A DNA stretch of 64,000 nucleotides from an uncultured eubacterium 1-6. Its GTDB lineage: Bacteria; Bacillota; Clostridia; Lachnospirales; Lachnospiraceae. The notes under the pieces were generated by a model. It saw only the letters and a program-made list of their open reading frames with translations. It made no database searches and was not told the origin of the DNA. Shown one piece after another: positions 59,176 through 64,000 of the stretch. The translations under genes were made by a program, and so were the position numbers. Each line of letters starts with the position of its first letter. Positions within the stretch are counted from its first letter, which is position 1. The stretch lies in NCBI GenBank assembly GCA_903789595.1, contig CAIFEZ010000004.1, positions 69,132-133,131 on the forward strand, in the 5' to 3' direction.

Positions 59176-60177
59176 ATGACAATCAACGAAATTGCAAAAA
59201 TGGCCGGTGTCTCAAGGACCACCGTATCAAGATACCTGAATGACGGATATGTGAGCCGGGAGAAGGCCGACAGGATCCGGGCCGTCATCGAATCGACCGG
59301 ATACCAGCCCTCCAGACAGGCCCAGATGCTGCGAACGAAGCGGACAAATCTGATCGGTGTAATCCTGCCGAAGCTGAACTCCGATTCGATCAGCCGGGAG
59401 ATCGATGGCATAACCGCTGTCCTCGCAAAAGCGGGATACGAGATTCTTCTGGCCAATACGAATAACCATGAACAGGAAGAAATCAAATATCTGAAACTAT
59501 TTGCGGCAAACGGGAGTGTCGACGCGGTCATTCTCATCGGCACAATCTGGACAAAGGAACACGACGCCATTCTCCGTGACTATCCTCTCCCCGTGGTTGT
59601 CCTCGGACAGCACAGCAATTGCTGCTCCTGCGTCTATTTCGATGACTATAAGGCAGCAAGACAGCAGGGAGAAATTCTGGCCCGGACCGGAAAAAGAATC
59701 GGATACATCGGCGTTACCGAGCTGGATGAGGCTGCCGGACACAACCGTAAGGCAGGATTTCTTGACGCTATGAGCGAAGCCGGAATCCTTGTTCCGCCTG
59801 AAGCAATGGTTGTGACAGGCTTTCGAATTCAATCCGGATACGATGCTGCCAAGGAACTGATTCGCCGATATCCCGACCCGGATTCTATTTTCTGTGCCAC
59901 CGACAGCATCGCAGTCGGTGCCATGGTTTACCTTCATGAACAAGGTTACCACATTCCGGAAGATATTCAGATTACCGGAATCGGCGATTCTGAAAAGGGG
60001 CAGGTTGTCACCCCGCGTCTTTCTACCGTCCATTATTACTACAAGACCAGTGGAAAGGAAACCGCCCGGCTCCTTCTGGGCCTGCTCTCAGGCAGTGAAC
60101 AGGCTGCCAGATCCGTGCGGATGGACTGCAGACTCACAGAGGGAGAGTCCGTCCGTGCCCCGAAGGATGCTGTCTGA
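59176..60177 (+). CDS. scrR: LacI-family repressor, probably of the sucrose genes
   Basis: This 333-residue protein is a LacI/GalR-family regulator. The helix-turn-helix and hinge are at residues 1-50 (MTINEIAKMAGVSRTTVSRY, with LNDGYVSREKADRIR). The periplasmic-binding-like core follows, with GVILPKLNSDSISREIDGI, RIGYIGVTELDEAAGHNRK and SIFCATDSIAVGAMVYLHE. Specificity for sucrose or sucrose-6-phosphate is inferred from the PTS and hydrolase genes downstream. A candidate operator overlaps the start region of their transcript at 60274. Confidence 0.87.
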   Translation: MTINEIAKMAGVSRTTVSRYLNDGYVSREKADRIRAVIESTGYQPSRQAQMLRTKRTNLIGVILPKLNSDSISREIDGITAVLAKAGYEILLANTNNHEQEEIKYLKLFAANGSVDAVILIGTIWTKEHDAILRDYPLPVVVLGQHSNCCSCVYFDDYKAARQQGEILARTGKRIGYIGVTELDEAAGHNRKAGFLDAMSEAGILVPPEAMVVTGFRIQSGYDAAKELIRRYPDPDSIFCATDSIAVGAMVYLHEQGYHIPEDIQITGIGDSEKGQVVTPRLSTVHYYYKTSGKETARLLLGLLSGSEQAARSVRMDCRLTEGESVRAPKDAV

Positions 60178-60237
60178 CTGTGAAAGTTGCACCAAAATGG
60201 TCCTTTATTTTCATGTATTAATTCTGTCCTGTTTTCG

Positions 60238-60266
60238 TTTACAAAAATTTTAGAAAGCCATATAAT
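60238..60266 (+). promoter_or_regulatory. Promoter of the sucrose PTS-hydrolase operon
   Basis: TTTACA (60238-60243) and TATAAT (60261-60266) with 17-bp spacing. Confidence 0.7.
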
Positions 60267-60273
60267 GAAAGCA

Positions 60274-60291
60274 TGTGAGAACGATTCCACA
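60274..60291 (+). promoter_or_regulatory. Candidate LacI-type operator
   Basis: TGTGAGAACGATTCCACA is an 18-bp imperfect palindrome (12 of 18 positions symmetric) with the central CG of LacI-family operators. It starts 8 bp after the -10, where a bound repressor would block initiation. Confidence 0.45.
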
Positions 60292-60441
60292 TTATGTGTG
60301 CAGCCTCTGCGGCAAGGCTTCCCGTCCCTGTCATTCTGCTTACTGATGACGTAGCATGCGGCGGGATTCAGCCAAATGTTTTTTACGGCTGACTGCCTCG
60401 CCCTAGATCTGACGCATGCCACCAAGAAGGAGGAAAGAAGA

Positions 60442-62352
60442 ATGGCACTGGATTACAGAAAAGCAGCGCAGGGCGTTCTGGACAACATCGGCGGCGCATC
60501 TAACGTCGCATCCGCCGCTCATTGCGCAACCAGGCTGCGGCTGGTCATCAAGGACAACAGCAAGGTCAACAAGGAAGCCGTTGAAAATGTAGAAGGCGTA
60601 AAGGGATGCTTCGAGGCATCCGGTCAGCTTCAGGTCATTTTCGGCACCGGAACCGTAAATAAGGTATTCGATGAATTCATCAGTATCTCCGGTGTCGAGG
60701 CGGGAACGAAGGAGACGGCGAAGGAGGCGGCTGCGCAGAAGCAGAATCCGTTTATGCGTGCAATCAAGACGCTCGGCGATGTCTTCGTCCCGATCATCCC
60801 CGCAATCGTCGCTTCCGGACTTCTGAACGGTATTCTCGGAGGTCTCGCGAACGCGTTCCCGAATCTTTCGGGCAGCGACTACTACAACATGATCAACCTG
60901 TTTGCGGGCGCGGCTCTCTCCATGCTTCCGATCCTGATCGCTGTCAGCGCGGCGAAGAAGTTCGGCGGCAATCCTTACCTTGCGGCAGTTATCGGCTTTA
61001 TCATGATTCATCCGAATCTGGTCAACGCCTGGAGCGTCGCAACGATGAACAGCGCGGATATCCCGGTATGGAAGGTATTCGGACTGACCATTCAGCAGAC
61101 CGGTTACCAGGGACACGTCATCCCGGTCATCATCGCCATTCTGTTCATGAGCACACTGGAGAAATGGCTTCACAAGCACGTGCCTGAGATCATCGATCTC
61201 TTTGTGACACCGCTCGTAACCGTACTGGTCACCGGCATTCTGACCATGACTATTATCGGACCGATCTTCAAGGTAGTTGAGGACTGGATCCTCCTTGCGG
61301 CACAGACATTGATCGGCCTTCCCTTCGGAATCGGCGGCCTGCTGATCGGCTTCTTCTATGCGTTCACTGTAGTGGCCGGATTCCATCATATGTACAATAT
61401 GATCGAGGCGCAGATGGTCAGCCAGGATCCTCCGGCCAACATCTGGATGCCCGTTGCCACCGCGGCTAACGTCGGACAGGGTGCCGCAGCCATGGCTGTA
61501 GCCTTCAAAACCAAAAGCGAGAAGACAAAGTCGCTTGCACTTCCGGCTTCTCTTTCCGCATTTCTCGGAATTACAGAGCCTGCCATCTTCGGTGTAAATA
61601 TCCGTTACCGCACACCGTTTATCGCCGGCTGCTTCGGTGGTGCCATCGGAGGCATGATCGCGTCTCTGTTCGGAATCAAGGCAACCGCTTACGGAATCAC
61701 CGGACTGTTCGGATTCCTGATTACCACGGATTTCTGGCTGCAGTATGCCATCGTCATGATCGCATCCTTCGCTGTGGCGTTTATCGTTTCCTTTATTCTG
61801 TATAAGGACCCGGAGACAGCCGTAAAGGCGGCACCCGAAGCTGCAAAGGCAGCGGATCCTCTTGAGAAGGACGTGCAGGAGGCAGTTGAGGCCCCGGTCA
61901 GAGAAACCGTTATCTATGCTCCCGCAGAGGGAGAAGCCATTCCCTCCTCTGAGGTGGAGGATCCGACCTTCGCGTCGGAAGCTCTCGGAAAAGGCATGGC
62001 GATCCGCCCGTCTTCCGGAAAGATCTTCGCTCCCTTTGACGGAACTGTCGATATGGTATTTGATACAAAGCACGCCGTTGCCATATCCTCTGAAAGCGGC
62101 GTTGAGGTTCTGATTCACGTCGGAATCGATACGGTGAATATGAAGGGCGAGGGCTTTACCGCTCACGTAAATTCCGGGGATGCCGTGAAGAAGGGCGATC
62201 TTCTCCTTGAGTTCGACATGGACAAGATCAGGGCGGCAGGATACAAGACCACGATCCCTGTAATCGTGACAAACAGCGACGACTACAATGATGTAAAATC
62301 CCTGAAGACCGGTCCCGTAAAGCCAGGAGACGAGGTTCTTAAGGTATGCTGA
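60442..62352 (+). CDS. Sucrose-type PTS enzyme EIIBCA
   Basis: This 636-residue protein takes up a beta-fructoside, most likely sucrose, and phosphorylates it. The IIB domain is first, with the phosphorylated C28 in HCATRLR. The IIC domain (about 105-460) has around ten hydrophobic segments, including GFHHMYNMIEAQMV and FLGITEPAIFGVNIRYRTPF. The IIA domain of the glucose type is last, with H559 in VLIHVGIDTVN. An Ala/Glu-rich linker joins IIC and IIA. I start at ATG 60442 after AAGGAGG. It overlaps the hydrolase by 7 bp. Trehalose specificity is the main alternative, but the GH32 partner argues for sucrose. Confidence 0.9.
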   Translation: MALDYRKAAQGVLDNIGGASNVASAAHCATRLRLVIKDNSKVNKEAVENVEGVKGCFEASGQLQVIFGTGTVNKVFDEFISISGVEAGTKETAKEAAAQKQNPFMRAIKTLGDVFVPIIPAIVASGLLNGILGGLANAFPNLSGSDYYNMINLFAGAALSMLPILIAVSAAKKFGGNPYLAAVIGFIMIHPNLVNAWSVATMNSADIPVWKVFGLTIQQTGYQGHVIPVIIAILFMSTLEKWLHKHVPEIIDLFVTPLVTVLVTGILTMTIIGPIFKVVEDWILLAAQTLIGLPFGIGGLLIGFFYAFTVVAGFHHMYNMIEAQMVSQDPPANIWMPVATAANVGQGAAAMAVAFKTKSEKTKSLALPASLSAFLGITEPAIFGVNIRYRTPFIAGCFGGAIGGMIASLFGIKATAYGITGLFGFLITTDFWLQYAIVMIASFAVAFIVSFILYKDPETAVKAAPEAAKAADPLEKDVQEAVEAPVRETVIYAPAEGEAIPSSEVEDPTFASEALGKGMAIRPSSGKIFAPFDGTVDMVFDTKHAVAISSESGVEVLIHVGIDTVNMKGEGFTAHVNSGDAVKKGDLLLEFDMDKIRAAGYKTTIPVIVTNSDDYNDVKSLKTGPVKPGDEVLKVC

Positions 62353-63779
62353 AGGACAGGAAAGGATGGAGGCTTCAGTATCATCTGATGCCTCCCGACG
62401 GATGGCTGAATGATCCCAACGGACTCTGTCAGTTTCAGGGAGTCTATCATATCTTCTTCCAGTATTCACCGAATACCCCGGGACCGGATGGCAGATTTGC
62501 CAGAACATGGGGACATTATGCCGGAAGAGATCTCCTTCACCTGAAATACATGGGGATTCCATTCTGGCCGACAGATCCGATTGACCGTGACGGATGCTAT
62601 TCCGGATCTGCGCTGACGTACGGCGGACACATCCGGCTGTACTACACGGGCAATGTCAAGGAGCCGGGAGATCACGATTATACCTACAGCGGAAGGCAGG
62701 CAAACGAGATTCTGGTCGAAACCGACGGAGAGAATTTCAGCGGTAAGAACTGTCTTCTGACGAGCCGGGACTACCCGAAGAACTGCACCTGCCACGTGCG
62801 CGATCCCAAGGTCTGGAAGGACGGGAACACCTTCTATATGGTTCTCGGCGCCAGGGTCAAGGGCCCGGATCTGTCCGCAGACTCCGATTTCGGAGAGGTC
62901 CTGTTTTATCAGAGCCCGGACGGCATCCACTGGAGCTTACTGAAATCGCTCACCTCAGAGGAGCGTTTCGGCTACATGTGGGAATGCCCGGATTATTTCA
63001 GCCTCGGCGGAAAGACTTTTCTGTCACTTTGTCCTCAGGGACTTCCGAAAGAGGAATACCGGTATCAGAATATGTATCAGTCCGGTTATTTCACCGTGGA
63101 AGGATCCCTCGGCGGAGCGCAGTACCTTCATGATTTCCGCGAATGGGATTACGGCTTTGACTTCTATGCGCCCCAGAGCTTTGTCGATGAGAAGGGACGC
63201 CGTCTCTTCATCGGCTGGGTAGGAATGCCGGATGCACCATATACCAACCCGACCGCAGAACCCAAGGGAAAAGGATGGGAAAACTGTCTCACCGTTCCCA
63301 GAGAGATTTCTCTTGAGAACGGAGTCATCCGACAGAATCCTGTAGAAGAGCTGAAGAATCTGCGATATGATGAGACACCGGTGATGCCACACGGAAGCAT
63401 GGTACTTCCCGACGGAGCCGGAGATTTTGAAATTTCTCTCCTGGAAGGAACGGGAGATCTTGCGTGGGATATTCATTTCGGCGACGGGGCAGTACTGTCA
63501 TACCGGGAAGATCTGCTGCGTCTTAATTTGACAGATTCGGTCGGATTCGGTCGTAAGGAACGCCGCGTGATCATCCCGGACATTGAATTTATCCGGATTC
63601 TTGTAGATTCCTCGCTGCTCGAAATCTATATCAATGACGGCGAGTATGTGATCACATCGAGATTCTATCCGGAATACACAGGAGACCGACAGAATCTCAC
63701 CATATCGTTCAACTGCGAACTGGCTGCAATCACCGGATGGAAAATGAAGACGATGGATACCAACCGGAATCTTATATGA
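62346..63779 (+). CDS. scrB: Sucrose-6-phosphate hydrolase (GH32)
   Basis: This glycoside hydrolase family 32 enzyme splits sucrose-6-phosphate into glucose-6-phosphate and fructose. The 477-residue protein has the nucleophile D23 in GWLNDPNGLCQF, the transition-state stabiliser D153 in RDPKVW and the acid/base E213 in WECPDYF. The C-terminal beta-sandwich (about 340-477) is present. No signal peptide is seen, consistent with an intracellular phospho-sugar substrate. It overlaps the PTS gene by 7 bp. No terminator is evident before the family 1 repeat 53 bp downstream. Confidence 0.95.
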   Translation: MLKDRKGWRLQYHLMPPDGWLNDPNGLCQFQGVYHIFFQYSPNTPGPDGRFARTWGHYAGRDLLHLKYMGIPFWPTDPIDRDGCYSGSALTYGGHIRLYYTGNVKEPGDHDYTYSGRQANEILVETDGENFSGKNCLLTSRDYPKNCTCHVRDPKVWKDGNTFYMVLGARVKGPDLSADSDFGEVLFYQSPDGIHWSLLKSLTSEERFGYMWECPDYFSLGGKTFLSLCPQGLPKEEYRYQNMYQSGYFTVEGSLGGAQYLHDFREWDYGFDFYAPQSFVDEKGRRLFIGWVGMPDAPYTNPTAEPKGKGWENCLTVPREISLENGVIRQNPVEELKNLRYDETPVMPHGSMVLPDGAGDFEISLLEGTGDLAWDIHFGDGAVLSYREDLLRLNLTDSVGFGRKERRVIIPDIEFIRILVDSSLLEIYINDGEYVITSRFYPEYTGDRQNLTISFNCELAAITGWKMKTMDTNRNLI

Positions 63780-63832
63780 TTATTTTTCATAAAACAGCTT
63801 AACGATTGTCCCCATATACGTTATAATCTACT

Positions 63833-64000
63833 GTATAAGCTCTTCGAAAACGCAGACAGGATCGTCGCACGCGAAGCGCGCGTAAGAAACTGGATGCGCT
63901 TTCGAAGGCAACAGGTATGAGGATGAAGCGCGATAGCGCAAAATCCTCATACCTGTAGCGACGCGAGAGCACGAAGTGCGAAGCGGCGCGTAGCTTATAC
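63833..64000 (+). repeat. GCGAAGC mini-hairpin repeat, family 1, copy B
   Basis: This 168-bp element runs from GTATAAGCT to AGCTTATAC at the window edge. It shares the 5' block with copy A (TATAAGCTCTTCGAAAACGC), the GCGAAGC hairpins (63871, 63978) and the CTTCGAAA/TTTCGAAG pairing. Its middle hairpin is a perfect 14-bp stem (ACAGGTATGAGGAT with ATCCTCATACCTGT). It may continue beyond the window, as copy A does with tandem units. Confidence 0.8.

Noticed and set aside
60403-62562. Open frame of more than 700 codons on the minus strand opposite the PTS gene
   Set aside because: It is the antisense of a fully conserved gene, has no ribosome site and no recognisable domain; long antisense frames are common here because of codon bias.

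Overview
The window reads as chromosome from an anaerobic, low-redox Gram-positive bacterium of the Clostridia, most likely a Lachnospiraceae relative. The indicators are a V/A-type ATPase, a six-gene Rnf complex, a 2[4Fe-4S] ferredoxin, type III glutamine synthetase, the zinc-ribbon form of ribosomal protein S14, an enlarged L17, class B sortase, a DUF951 protein and GdpP. Assignment is by family recognition only. Almost everything is on the + strand; the one clear exception is a GNAT acetyltransferase at 28.2-29.0 kb. No rRNA, tRNA, CRISPR array, transposase or prophage gene was seen.

Layout. 0-7.8 kb: V-type ATPase operon (I-K-E-C-F-A-B-D; subunit I enters from the left edge). 8.1-13.3 kb: rnfCDGEAB, ending at a strong terminator. 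13.4-15.9 kb: NusG-II domain membrane protein, Gx (ECF-S like) transporter and ApbE flavin transferase. 16.0-20.0 kb: SbcD/SbcC-like pair of the YhaO/YhaN type. 20.1-22.3 kb: coaX, class B sortase, DUF951. 22.8-27.2 kb: ssb, gdpP-rplI-dnaB. 27.5-30.3 kb: small ferredoxin, DUF1858 protein, GNAT enzyme, and an S26-signal-peptidase-like membrane protein that lacks the catalytic serine. 30.6-47.5 kb: S10-spc-alpha ribosomal supercluster, broken by terminator/promoter pairs after secY and after infA. 48.0-53.7 kb: lipid kinase, class II aldolase, glnN and a PucR/CdaR-type regulator. 53.7-59.0 kb: ftsEX, ctpA, uvrB. 59.2-63.8 kb: sucrose module (LacI repressor, PTS EIIBCA, sucrose-6-P hydrolase).

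How it fits together. Rnf oxidises ferredoxin and pumps ions; its flavinylated subunits (RnfD, RnfG) are served by ApbE encoded close by. The adjacent ATPase carries a c-subunit ion site of the sodium type, so the left 16 kb looks like one chemiosmotic unit. The sucrose genes form a self-contained uptake/hydrolysis/repression unit with a visible promoter and candidate operator. The ribosomal genes are conventional in order but carry several candidate structured leaders.

The least explained content lies between genes. One dispersed repeat family (47.7-48.0 kb and the right edge) is built from GCGAAGC mini-hairpins inside a closing GTATAAGCT/AGCTTATAC stem. A second family (22.3, 27.3, 29.1 kb) is a 248-bp imperfect palindrome whose copies show paired base changes. 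There are also a 43-bp repeat ladder growing out of the 3' end of ntpB and a 5 x 22-bp array after the ferredoxin gene.
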